Source: Sphingobacteriales bacterium (GTDB lineage: Bacteria; Bacteroidota; Bacteroidia; Chitinophagales; Chitinophagaceae). Taken from it: 5,966 nt of DNA. This document shows, piece by piece, positions 1 to 5,966 of the stretch; positions within the stretch are counted from its first letter, which is position 1; the number at the start of each line of letters is the position of its first letter. The notes under the pieces were generated by a model. The model searched no databases. It saw nothing but the letters and a program-made list of their open reading frames with translations, and was not told the DNA's origin. A program made the translations under genes and the position numbers. The stretch spans positions 1 through 5,966 of the forward strand of contig JAHEFC010000076.1 of the NCBI GenBank assembly GCA_024640385.1, given 5' to 3'.

Positions 1-807
1 TTTGAGCGCGAATGTTCCATCCAGCGACGCCACCAGAAAGTGGTTGAAGAATCTCCATCCGCTATTATCACACCAGAACTGCGCAAGCAGATCGGTGAGG
101 CTGCCGTAATGGTGGCCAAAAGCTGCAACTATACCAGTATGGGTACGGTGGAATTCCTGATGGATGACAAACTGAATTTTTACTTCCTGGAAATGAACAC
201 GCGTTTGCAGGTGGAGCACCCGGTGACAGAAATGATCACCGGACTGGACCTGGTGGAATTACAGATCCGTATTGCCAGAGGGGAAAAACTGGAGATCAAA
301 CAGGAGGACCTACAGATTGACGGACATGCCATTGAATTAAGGGTATATGCCGAAGATCCCTTTTCCAATTTTACTCCTTCTATCGGTACGCTTACCCGTT
401 ATGAGAAACCAACCGGTGAGGGTGTGCGGTGTGATGATGGTTATGAAGAAGGAATGAGTATTCCGATCTATTATGATCCCATGATCGCAAAGCTTATTGT
501 GCATGCGCCTACAAGAATAGAAGCGATACAGAAGATGATCAAAGCGATAAGGGACTATAAAATAGAAGGAGTGGTCACCACCATGCCTTTCGGTGTATTC
601 GTGATGGAGCATGAAGCTTTTGTATCCGGTATGTTCGATACCCATTTTGTAAAAAATTATTACACGCCCGAAAAAATCAAAGAGAAGCAAAAAGCCAATG
701 CGGAAGCGGCAGCACTGGTTGCATTGAGGTACTGGCAGGAAAAACAAAAGATCCTGGCTCCGGTGCAGCATAGAACCACAAGTTGGAAACGAAGATTAGC
801 ACACTAA
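1..807 (+). CDS. accC: Biotin carboxylase subunit of an acyl-CoA carboxylase (5' partial, C-terminal 268 aa)
   Basis: This subunit carboxylates biotin on the carrier protein using ATP and bicarbonate, the first half-reaction of acetyl- or propionyl-CoA carboxylase, in the cytoplasm. The reading frame is open from base 1 with no start codon, and begins with FERECSIQRRHQKVVEE, a hallmark inside the ATP-grasp domain. By alignment from memory with E. coli AccC, visible residues include His11 and Lys13 (E. coli 236 and 238), metal ligands Glu51 and Glu64 (276 and 288), the EMNTRLQVEHPVTE signature at 64-77 with catalytic Arg68 (292), and Arg114 in LRVYAEDP (338). The C-terminal biotin-carboxylase domain follows. 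A tail of roughly 45 residues beyond the E. coli end finishes in a basic TSWKRRLAH. No biotinyl domain (AMKM-type) is attached, so the carrier is a separate protein not seen here. The frame could also start at GTG 40, but conserved catalytic sequence lies before it, so that start is rejected. It is probably co-transcribed with the carboxyltransferase gene 44 bases downstream. PccA-like specificity is equally possible. Confidence 0.95.
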   Translation, partial: FERECSIQRRHQKVVEESPSAIITPELRKQIGEAAVMVAKSCNYTSMGTVEFLMDDKLNFYFLEMNTRLQVEHPVTEMITGLDLVELQIRIARGEKLEIKQEDLQIDGHAIELRVYAEDPFSNFTPSIGTLTRYEKPTGEGVRCDDGYEEGMSIPIYYDPMIAKLIVHAPTRIEAIQKMIKAIRDYKIEGVVTTMPFGVFVMEHEAFVSGMFDTHFVKNYYTPEKIKEKQKANAEAAALVALRYWQEKQKILAPVQHRTTSWKRRLAH

Positions 808-810
808 ACA

Positions 811-837
811 ATTAGCCAATTAGCTAATTAGCCAATT
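811..837. repeat. Octamer tandem repeat (ATTAGCCA / ATTAGCTA / ATTAGCCA / ATT)
   Basis: Three head-to-tail 8-base units plus three bases fill most of the gap between the two carboxylase genes. Units 1 and 3 are identical and the middle one differs by one base (C to T). The variant unit creates a perfect 12-base palindrome, AATTAGCTAATT, at 818-829. A degenerate ATTAGC in the same 8-base register sits at 795-800, inside the last codons of the biotin carboxylase gene. There is no terminator shape and no U tract. Similar AT-rich octamer arrays occur between genes in Chitinophagaceae to my recollection; that is not verified here. Confidence 0.75.
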
Positions 838-840
838 CAA

Positions 841-845
841 AAAGG
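841..845 (+). promoter_or_regulatory. Ribosome binding site fixing the carboxyltransferase start at ATG 852
   Basis: AAAGG lies six bases before ATG 852, a workable Shine-Dalgarno distance. The in-frame TTG at 846 directly abuts the AGG with no spacer, so it is an unlikely start and adds only two residues. None of the other three starts in this window has a clear Shine-Dalgarno sequence. Confidence 0.55.
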
Positions 846-851
846 TTGATC

Positions 852-2393
852 ATGAAGAGTAAAATTGAAATACTAAGGGATAAGATCGAGTTGGGGAAGC
901 AGGGTGGGGGTCCTAAGCGTATAGAGGCGCAACACAAAAAAGGCAAGTTGACTGCACGTGAACGCGTTGAATTGCTGATGGATCCCGGATCTTTTGAAGA
1001 GATCGGGGCGCTGGTTACGCATCGTACCATCGAATTCGGGATGGCAGACCAGCAGTTTTATGGGGATGGCGTGATCACGGGATACGGTACGGTGAACGGC
1101 CGGTTGACCTATGTGTTTGCGCAAGACTTCACCGTATTTGGAGGGGCTCTTTCCGAAACACATGCGGAGAAGATCTGCAAGATCATGGACATGGCCATGA
1201 AGAACGGGGCGCCCATGGTGGGTTTGAACGATAGCGGAGGCGCACGTATCCAGGAAGGGGTGAGATCGCTGGGTGGTTATGCAGATATTTTTTACCGGAA
1301 TGTTCAATCCTCCGGCGTGATTCCGCAGATCTCAGCGGTGATGGGCCCTTGCGCGGGCGGAGCGGTTTATTCGCCTGCCATGACAGATTTCACCATCATG
1401 GTGGAAGGGACCAGTTATATGTTTGTGACCGGCCCTAATGTGGTCAAAACGGTAACCAATGAAGAAGTGAGCTTTGAAGAACTGGGAGGCGCTTCCACGC
1501 ACTCAACTAAATCAGGGGTGACACATCTCACGGCGGTGAATGATGTGGATTGCATCAACCAGGTAAAAAAACTGCTGAGCTATATGCCGCAGAATTGTGA
1601 AGATGTGCTGCCTAAAATTCCCTATGAATTTGGTGATGAGGTCAGGGAAGAGTTGGAAAGCATAGTTCCTGAAAGTGCTTCTGTGCCTTATGATATCCGC
1701 GAGGTGATCATCGGTATCTGTGATCGTGAGAGTTTTTATGAAGTGCACAAGGATTTTGCAGAGAACATTGTTGTAGGTTTTGCAAGGTTGGCAGGCAGGA
1801 GTGTTGGGATTGTTGCCAACCAGCCTATGAGTCTTGCCGGGGTATTGGATATTCACAGTTCGGTTAAGGGTGCACGTTTCACCCGTTTCTGCGACTGCTT
1901 CAATATTCCATTGCTGGTATTGGTGGATGTGCCGGGGTTCCTTCCAGGAACTGACCAGGAATGGAACGGCATCATAACCAACGGTGCGAAACTGTTATAT
2001 GCATTAAGTGAAGCCACGGTACCCAGGGTTACGGTGATCACCAGGAAAGCATATGGTGGTGCCTATGATGTGATGAATTCAAAACATATCGGGGCCGACA
2101 TGAACTATGCCTGGCCATCGGCGGAGATCGCCGTGATGGGCGCCAAGGGGGCATCAGAGATCATCTTCAAAAAAGAAATATCAGAAGCAGCAGATCCTGC
2201 AGCAAAACTGATCGAGAAAGAAAAAGAATATGCCGAACTTTTTGCCAATCCTTATATGGCTGCAGAACGCGGATTCATTGATGAGGTGATTGAACCCAGG
2301 GATACCCGCCGTAAGCTCATCAAAGCTTTCGCCATGCTGGAGAATAAAGTACAGAAAAGACCGCGCAGGAAGCATGGGAATATTCCGCTGTAA
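852..2393 (+). CDS. pccB: Acyl-CoA (probably propionyl-CoA) carboxylase, carboxyltransferase beta subunit
   Basis: This subunit transfers the carboxyl group from carboxybiotin to an acyl-CoA, giving methylmalonyl-CoA from propionyl-CoA or malonyl-CoA from acetyl-CoA. At 513 residues it has the normal length of the PccB/AccD family, with two crotonase-fold halves. The N-terminal half carries SGGARIQEG at 128-136 and the glycine-rich [12 protein letters not shown] at 165-176, which forms an oxyanion hole. The C-terminal half carries [13 protein letters not shown] at 321-333, [14 protein letters not shown] at 358-371, and [15 protein letters not shown] at 398-412, whose GG supplies the second oxyanion hole. 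It ends in RKHGNIPL, as PCCB proteins do. Asp406 (AYD) matches, from memory, Asp422 of Streptomyces PccB, a position that steers acyl-chain choice, so propionyl-CoA is the favoured substrate. It follows the biotin carboxylase by 44 bases and is probably in the same operon. Methylmalonyl-CoA decarboxylase alpha subunits look similar, but a biotin carboxylase neighbour argues for a carboxylase. Confidence 0.95.
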   Translation: MKSKIEILRDKIELGKQGGGPKRIEAQHKKGKLTARERVELLMDPGSFEEIGALVTHRTIEFGMADQQFYGDGVITGYGTVNGRLTYVFAQDFTVFGGALSETHAEKICKIMDMAMKNGAPMVGLNDSGGARIQEGVRSLGGYADIFYRNVQSSGVIPQISAVMGPCAGGAVYSPAMTDFTIMVEGTSYMFVTGPNVVKTVTNEEVSFEELGGASTHSTKSGVTHLTAVNDVDCINQVKKLLSYMPQNCEDVLPKIPYEFGDEVREELESIVPESASVPYDIREVIIGICDRESFYEVHKDFAENIVVGFARLAGRSVGIVANQPMSLAGVLDIHSSVKGARFTRFCDCFNIPLLVLVDVPGFLPGTDQEWNGIITNGAKLLYALSEATVPRVTVITRKAYGGAYDVMNSKHIGADMNYAWPSAEIAVMGAKGASEIIFKKEISEAADPAAKLIEKEKEYAELFANPYMAAERGFIDEVIEPRDTRRKLIKAFAMLENKVQKRPRRKHGNIPL

Positions 2394-2420
2394 AAAGAAG
2401 CACCCATAAAAATGGATGCC
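2391..2420 (-). terminator. Intrinsic terminator for leftward transcription (ppk1 transcript)
   Basis: On the - strand GCATCCAT (2419-2412), loop TTTT, and ATGGGTGC (2407-2400) form an 8-bp stem with one U-G wobble, followed by TTCTTTTTA. A further G-U pair (2420 with 2399) can close the base. Read on the + strand the wobble becomes a C-A mismatch and no T run follows, so the signal points leftward only. It lies about 140 bases past the ppk1 stop and overlaps the carboxyltransferase stop codon, so the two convergent transcripts would overlap. The stem is only moderately stable and the U tract is interrupted by one C. Confidence 0.5.
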
Positions 2421-2489
2421 GGTAACTTGTCTAGTGTGTTGTCTTATAGAACAAGGACTGTAAAGAAATAACATTGATTATCTAATTCC

Positions 2490-2519
2490 TACCATGTTTT
2501 CATATATCTTAATATGGTA
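2490..2519. repeat. AT-rich inverted repeat in the convergent intergenic gap
   Basis: TACCAT (2490-2495) and ATGGTA (2514-2519) are perfect 6-base inverted arms around an 18-base spacer. A competing stem, CATAT (2501-2505) with ATATG (2512-2516), also exists. Neither is followed by a convincing T run on either strand, so a terminator role is unproven. The rest of the 164-base gap between the carboxyltransferase and ppk1 stop codons shows no ORF worth keeping and no clear rightward terminator. Confidence 0.3.
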
Positions 2520-2557
2520 TATCGCAGATTAATCGGTTTAGCGTAGACGTTAGAATA

Positions 2558-4621
2558 TTATAAATCTGTCTGTTGGAGTTTCATCTGCTTTTGTCTGAGA
2601 AACTCGTAGAACCCCTGCTGCACACAATACAGTTCCGGCTTTTCCGGCCATGGCAGGGTGCGCAGATCTTCATTTAGCCACTGTGTTTTTACCGCCGGGG
2701 TGAATTGGATGTTCAGATAATCGGTCACTTCTTTTTTTAAATTTTCGTCCAGGATAGGGAAAACAACTTCCACACGATGATGAAGGTTCCTGTACATCCA
2801 GTCCGCCGAGCCAAGGAAAATGAGTTGCTGTCCACTGTGATGGAATACAAATGCACGGCTGTGCTCCAGGTAACGGCCAACTACCCTGTAAAGCCTGATA
2901 TTTTCGCTGAGTCCTTTAATGCCCGGCTTGAGGCAGCAGATACTTCTTACCATAAGTTTTACGCTTACTCCTGCCCGTGATGCATCATACAGTTTGTTGA
3001 TCAGGGTTCTTTCTTCCAGGTTATTCACCTTGATGGTGATGCCGCTGGGTCTTCCCGCTCTTGCTTCTGCTATTTCGTGGTCAATGAGTTCAATGAATCT
3101 TTCGGCACTGCCGAACTGGCTTACCAGCAAATGGGAAAAATGCGGCGGCGGGATACGGTGGAACAGGTATTTGAAAACAGATTCCAGTTCGTCACATAAG
3201 CGTCTGTCGCAGGTGAGCAGTCCCATATCAGAATAGATACCTGCAGTTTTTTCATTGAAATTCCCGGTGCCGAAAAAGCCATATTTTTTATACACCCCTT
3301 TCTCCCTTCTGATGATCAATGCAGCTTTTGCATGCACCTTGATGCCCGGTATGGAGTAAGTGATATGGACCCCCGCCTTCGACATCTGTTCTGCCCAATG
3401 AAGGTTATTGGCTTCATCAAACCTTGCTTTCAGTTCAATGAATGCGCTAACTTTTTTCCCATTTTTTGCAGCGCTAATCAGCGCATTCACTATATGCGAT
3501 TCTTCTGCGATCCGGTAGAACGTGACCATGATCTCTGTTACACTCTGATCCAGTACTGCATTGTTGAAAAACACCAGAACATGATCATATGACTGGTAAG
3601 GGAAATGCAGCAGATAATCCTGTTCTGCTATTGAAGAAAAATAATCACCGTACACTTTTAATTTATCATGATTCAGGGAAGGCCATGGAGCCTGGGAAAG
3701 ATCTGTTCCTGCAGGAATGGGAAAGCCAAAAAAATCATTTGCTCCCTGGTAACGCCCAACGGGAAGCATCTCTCCGCCTTCGAAATGCAGCGCAGCCTTA
3801 CAAAATTGAACCAGTTTTTCAGGCATGGCTGAATCGTACTGAAACCTGGATGGCAAACCCGATTTTCGTATGGCAAGCCGGTTCTGGAGTTCTTCAATGA
3901 ATTCTTCCAGCTCACCTTCTTTCTGGTCATCAAGATGAAGATCAGCATCACGATTCAGTTTGATGGAATAGACACCGTAAAATTGGTAATCAGGAAATAA
4001 GGTTCTGATACCAATGCGAATGACATCATCCAGGTAAATGACATAGTGTTTTCCTTCATGGCTTTTCAGCGAATAGAATCTGGGCAGTACATTCTTGGGA
4101 ATATTGAGGATCACCTTGATGTCTTCCAGCCTTCTTCCTGCATTCAGGTGTATGAGGAAATACAGCATCCTGTCTTCAAGGAAGAGTTTGGATTTTGGAG
4201 TAATCACAACCGGTTGCAGGTAAGAGAGCACTTTGGACATGAAGAGCCGGATCACCTGTTCTTTGTGAATGTCCAACACATCTTCGTCGTGCTTATATAG
4301 TATCACACCCTTGGCTTCGAGTTCCGGGATGATCTTTTTTTCAATGATCTCACGGGAAGAGCAGATCTGGTGGAATATTTCCACACGGGCAGAGGCAAGG
4401 ATGTCGATATACGCATCGCTGACTTCATTGATCTCGCTCTGTGCAAGTTCTTCCAGTATGGCTAGCCTCACCCTGGAAAATTCTTCCAGGTTGCTGTAAT
4501 GTATGGCGATGAATTTTAGTTTGTCAGCTACCCTGAGGTCGTCAAAACTGGTTTCTTCCAGTACCCTTTTGTTGAATGAAAGCCAGCTGAGGTCCCGGTT
4601 TTTGAATATCGATCGAAGCAT
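2558..4621 (-). CDS. ppk1: Polyphosphate kinase 1
   Basis: PPK1 reversibly polymerises the gamma-phosphate of ATP into inorganic polyphosphate through a phosphohistidine intermediate, usually at the inner membrane face. The 687-residue length matches E. coli PPK (688). The N domain opens with NRDLSWLSFNKRVLEE at 8-23, and YSNLEEFSRVR at 42-52 holds the ATP-contacting Asn44 (E. coli Asn45). The catalytic phospholipase-D-like half shows TFYR with Arg370 and ELKARFDE with Arg400 (E. coli Arg375 and Arg405). It also shows GIKVHAK with the phosphorylated His430 (E. coli 435), GTGNFNEKTA at 451-460, and GLSENIRLYRVVGRYLEHSR with His587 (E. coli 592). The constant five-residue offset supports an intact enzyme. 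E. coli numbering is from memory. The ATG at 4621 has no Shine-Dalgarno sequence, as is common in Bacteroidota, and no competing start lies nearby. The gene lies 44 bases after the lipoprotein gene on the same strand, so shared transcription is likely. No exopolyphosphatase gene is adjacent. Confidence 0.97.
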   Translation of the reverse strand: MLRSIFKNRDLSWLSFNKRVLEETSFDDLRVADKLKFIAIHYSNLEEFSRVRLAILEELAQSEINEVSDAYIDILASARVEIFHQICSSREIIEKKIIPELEAKGVILYKHDEDVLDIHKEQVIRLFMSKVLSYLQPVVITPKSKLFLEDRMLYFLIHLNAGRRLEDIKVILNIPKNVLPRFYSLKSHEGKHYVIYLDDVIRIGIRTLFPDYQFYGVYSIKLNRDADLHLDDQKEGELEEFIEELQNRLAIRKSGLPSRFQYDSAMPEKLVQFCKAALHFEGGEMLPVGRYQGANDFFGFPIPAGTDLSQAPWPSLNHDKLKVYGDYFSSIAEQDYLLHFPYQSYDHVLVFFNNAVLDQSVTEIMVTFYRIAEESHIVNALISAAKNGKKVSAFIELKARFDEANNLHWAEQMSKAGVHITYSIPGIKVHAKAALIIRREKGVYKKYGFFGTGNFNEKTAGIYSDMGLLTCDRRLCDELESVFKYLFHRIPPPHFSHLLVSQFGSAERFIELIDHEIAEARAGRPSGITIKVNNLEERTLINKLYDASRAGVSVKLMVRSICCLKPGIKGLSENIRLYRVVGRYLEHSRAFVFHHSGQQLIFLGSADWMYRNLHHRVEVVFPILDENLKKEVTDYLNIQFTPAVKTQWLNEDLRTLPWPEKPELYCVQQGFYEFLRQKQMKLQQTDL

Positions 4622-4665
4622 AAGTGTTAATCGCTATGAAGATACAATTAACAAGTGCAATCTGC

Positions 4666-5445
4666 TCAATTCAGCTTTCGGTATGTTTCCGTTGTAACAG
4701 AATTACCCTCGGTGAATACCAGTACGAGCTGATTATTCCCGGTCAGGCTGAACGAAATGGTAACAGGGGCCTCAATGATCTCTGTATAATTGGAAGCGGT
4801 GATTGTTTCGGTGATGGTTTTGTCTTTGATGGTGAATATGCCGAACCCGTATCCGGTCTGGAATGGTTTATTGGCTGAAGCAGATGGGTACCTGTGGACC
4901 CACATGAAATGGCCCCCCTGGTATACTTTGTATTGTTTGTTTTTTATGATCGTAGTATCGGTGCCGGTGATGTTTACAAAGCTTATTTGCTCCCAGGCTC
5001 CGTCGAGATCGGAGGATGCTGATCCAGGAGTCTTTTTGTATGTTTCGCTCAGAACATATGGCACCCCTTGCGTCGATCCACCGAGTTCGATCTGTGTAAA
5101 AGCTGACGGGGATCTTTTAATGCTGAATGTTTTTTCAAAAGCGGAATCCAACGCTGAGGAATTGAAAATGTTTTTTTCACTAATGACAGAGTCCATTAAG
5201 GCATAAGTGCCGAAGCCGAATGATGCTGCGGAATCCGGCCTGGTGCTGCCATAGATATAGTGTTTGCCTGTATAGATCTTCACCCGGTTACTGACAGGAG
5301 AAGCACTGTCCCTGGAGTCCCTTTTATAGGAAGCGGATTCAAGGTTATAAACTCCGGCCATTGTACGCGCCAATTTAGATTCTGAATCTGTTTGATGACA
5401 CCCGGATACAAGCAATAAAATGATGTAGAATAAGATATGTCTCAT
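4666..5445 (-). CDS. Lipoprotein with two tandem lipocalin-like (DUF4488-like) domains
   Basis: This is a 259-residue protein of unknown function. A short hydrophobic signal, MRHILFYIILLLVSGC, ends in lipobox VSG-C with Cys16 as the lipidated residue, so it is exported and membrane-anchored. A Ser/Asp-rich linker follows. The mature part consists of two copies of one beta-rich unit, at about 30-139 and 149-258. The copies align at GVYNLESASYK (31-41) with GAWEQISFVN (149-158), VKIYTGKHYIYG (55-66) with YKVYQGGHFMWV (172-183), FGFGTYAL (76-83) with YGFGIFTI (199-206), and SETYKK (133-138) with TETYRK (252-257). The pattern of a GHFMWV strand, a GTY strand, and a closing E-Y/W-K resembles the DUF4488/lipocalin-like family of Bacteroidota, whose ligands are unknown to me. 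The DUF assignment is from memory. It is the first gene before ppk1, with a 44-base gap. A strong terminator-like hairpin sits in its leader. ATG 5445 is the only plausible start and has no Shine-Dalgarno sequence. Confidence 0.85.
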   Translation of the reverse strand: MRHILFYIILLLVSGCHQTDSESKLARTMAGVYNLESASYKRDSRDSASPVSNRVKIYTGKHYIYGSTRPDSAASFGFGTYALMDSVISEKNIFNSSALDSAFEKTFSIKRSPSAFTQIELGGSTQGVPYVLSETYKKTPGSASSDLDGAWEQISFVNITGTDTTIIKNKQYKVYQGGHFMWVHRYPSASANKPFQTGYGFGIFTIKDKTITETITASNYTEIIEAPVTISFSLTGNNQLVLVFTEGNSVTTETYRKLN

Positions 5446-5650
5446 GATGGAACGATGCTGATCACAATGCTCAAAAAAAGGGGGCCGCTCGCGCAGCCCC
5501 AGACCCGAGGGTCATAAACAATCTTTGATGGAATTAAGGTAGGTAAAATCTATTAGTTTCTGCGCAGTTTGCTCCGGCCTTTTATTCAGACGAACGGGAA
5601 TAATTAATTACATTGTTAACATCCTCAATACTATCAACTAATCCTGTTTT
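5446..5650. other. Divergent intergenic region between the lipoprotein and PQQ dehydrogenase genes
   Basis: These 205 bases must carry the start signals for both outward-facing genes. The half nearer the lipoprotein is GC-rich and holds a leftward terminator (5473-5500). Just before it on the - strand is a small GACC-CTCG-GGTC hairpin (5513-5502), and further upstream an 8-base palindrome CTGCGCAG (5560-5567). The half nearer the dehydrogenase is AT-rich (for example TAATTAATTA at 5601-5610). Only partial matches to the Bacteroidota -7 element TAnnTTTG are present: TACATTGT at 5609-5616 on + and TAGATTTT at 5552-5545 on -. Neither has a TTG -33 element at proper spacing, so no promoter is called. 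Confidence 0.6.
5473..5500 (-). terminator. Strong leftward intrinsic terminator in the lipoprotein-ppk1 leader (candidate attenuator)
   Basis: Read on the - strand, GGGGCTGC (5500-5493), loop GCGA (a GNRA tetraloop, 5492-5489), and GCGGCCCC (5488-5481) form an 8-bp stem with one U-G wobble. One C and an unbroken run of seven T (5479-5473) follow. On the + strand the wobble becomes a C-A mismatch and no T run follows, so the direction is clear. No - strand gene lies upstream of it in the window; the next gene there is divergent. It therefore stands 27 bases before the lipoprotein ATG as an attenuator, or as the 3' end of an unannotated small RNA. Confidence 0.8.
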
Positions 5651-5966
5651 ATGTTTTTACGCCAGATGATCTATTTGAGCTTTGCAGCTACTGTTGTTTT
5701 ATCCTGCAAATCTTCGCCTGAGCCTGGCAGTCAGGCTTTCATACAGGAAGCTACCTTCCGGGTAGACGACGAAATGCTTACTCATGTAGACAAAGATTCC
5801 GTGAACTGGCTTTCCTACGGGAGGAACTATAGCGAAGACAGGTACAGCCCGCTCATGCAGATCAATAAGGGGAATGTTGACAGGCTTGGTCTTGCCTGGG
5901 ATATTGATCTCGGATTCAGGCGCGGATTTGAGGCCACACCGATCGTGGTGGACGGCATCATGTATG
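5651..5966 (+). CDS. PQQ-dependent dehydrogenase, lipoprotein-anchored (3' partial, first 105 aa)
   Basis: Quinoprotein dehydrogenases of this type oxidise alcohols, sugars or related substrates outside the cytoplasm, with pyrroloquinoline quinone as cofactor, and pass electrons to the respiratory chain. The frame runs off the window end. Residues 1-19 form a lipoprotein signal with a charged start (MFLRQ), a hydrophobic core, and VLS-C with Cys19 as the likely lipidated residue. After a linker, VNWLSYGRNYSEDRYSPL (51-68) and INKGNVDRLGLAWDIDLG (71-88) are the classic first propeller segment of the methanol/alcohol dehydrogenase family. RGFEATPIVVDGIMY (91-105) follows, in which Glu94 matches the PQQ-contacting glutamate from memory. 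The exact substrate, and whether a C-terminal cytochrome c domain is fused, cannot be seen. ATG 5651 is preferred over ATG 5666 because it gives the signal peptide a basic residue. There is no Shine-Dalgarno sequence. The gene is divergent from the lipoprotein-ppk1 pair. Confidence 0.9.
   Translation, partial: MFLRQMIYLSFAATVVLSCKSSPEPGSQAFIQEATFRVDDEMLTHVDKDSVNWLSYGRNYSEDRYSPLMQINKGNVDRLGLAWDIDLGFRRGFEATPIVVDGIMY

Noticed and set aside
337..771. A 144-codon open frame on the - strand opposite the biotin carboxylase, and a similar one opposite the carboxyltransferase (873-1307).
   Set aside because: Both lie wholly inside strongly conserved genes on the other strand and their translations show no domain or signal I recognise.
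846..851. TTG 846 as an upstream start for the carboxyltransferase.
   Set aside because: It directly abuts the AAAGG ribosome binding site. ATG 852 has proper spacing.
2426..2455. CTTGT / ACAAG inverted arms as a rightward terminator for the carboxylase genes.
   Set aside because: The stem is only five pairs with a 20-base loop and no T run follows.
3673..3951. A 92-codon - strand frame inside the ppk1 gene in another frame.
   Set aside because: It overlaps conserved ppk1 coding sequence and its translation has no recognisable feature.
2558..4621. TTCTTCCAG-like words recurring many times across the ppk1 region, looking like a dispersed repeat.
   Set aside because: Read in the gene's direction they are CTGGAAGAA, the codons for Leu-Glu-Glu, which this protein uses often (LEE at 21-23, 45-47, 56-58 and elsewhere). 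Codon preference explains them.
5545..5616. Bacteroidota -7 promoter-like elements TAGATTTT (5552-5545, -) and TACATTGT (5609-5616, +).
   Set aside because: Neither has a TTG -33 element at suitable distance, and partial TAnnTTTG matches are common in AT-rich DNA.
5446..5650. A tmRNA, signal recognition particle RNA, 6S RNA or known riboswitch ending at the leader terminator.
   Set aside because: I found no diagnostic motif of those RNAs and no long pairing between the two ends. Only an Rfam search could settle it.

Overview
The window reads as chromosomal DNA from a Bacteroidota member, most likely the family Chitinophagaceae. This rests on three things: protein sequence style (carboxyltransferase wording such as [13 protein letters not shown]), mostly absent Shine-Dalgarno sequences, and lipoprotein signal peptides of the Bacteroidota type. 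The placement is inference and no marker gene is present. There are five genes and no tRNA, rRNA, CRISPR array, insertion sequence or phage gene. No gene-free stretch exceeds about 205 bases.

Positions 1-2393 (+) hold two subunits of a biotin-dependent acyl-CoA carboxylase. The first is the C-terminal 268 residues of a biotin carboxylase, whose 5' end lies outside the window. After a 44-base gap carrying an octamer tandem repeat comes a complete carboxyltransferase beta subunit of the propionyl-CoA carboxylase type. The biotin carrier protein needed to link the two half-reactions is not between them, so it must be upstream or elsewhere.

Positions 2394-5445 (-) run convergently to the carboxylase genes. 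Transcription here reads a small lipoprotein first and then, 44 bases later, a full-length polyphosphate kinase 1 with its catalytic residues intact. A modest leftward intrinsic terminator overlaps the carboxyltransferase stop codon and probably ends the polyphosphate kinase transcript. The lipoprotein has no known function. It consists of two tandem copies of one lipocalin-like beta-rich domain.

Positions 5446-5650 are a divergent intergenic region. Its most striking content is a strong leftward intrinsic terminator (8-bp stem, GCGA tetraloop, seven U) about 27 bases upstream of the lipoprotein start codon. It lies in that gene's leader rather than behind any gene, so it suggests attenuation or the end of a small RNA. 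From 5651 (+) the window ends in the first 105 residues of a lipoprotein-anchored PQQ-dependent dehydrogenase.

Overall this is a largely ordinary metabolic region. The leader terminator and the two-domain lipoprotein beside ppk1 most deserve follow-up. I see no clear new defence, mobile or biosynthetic system.
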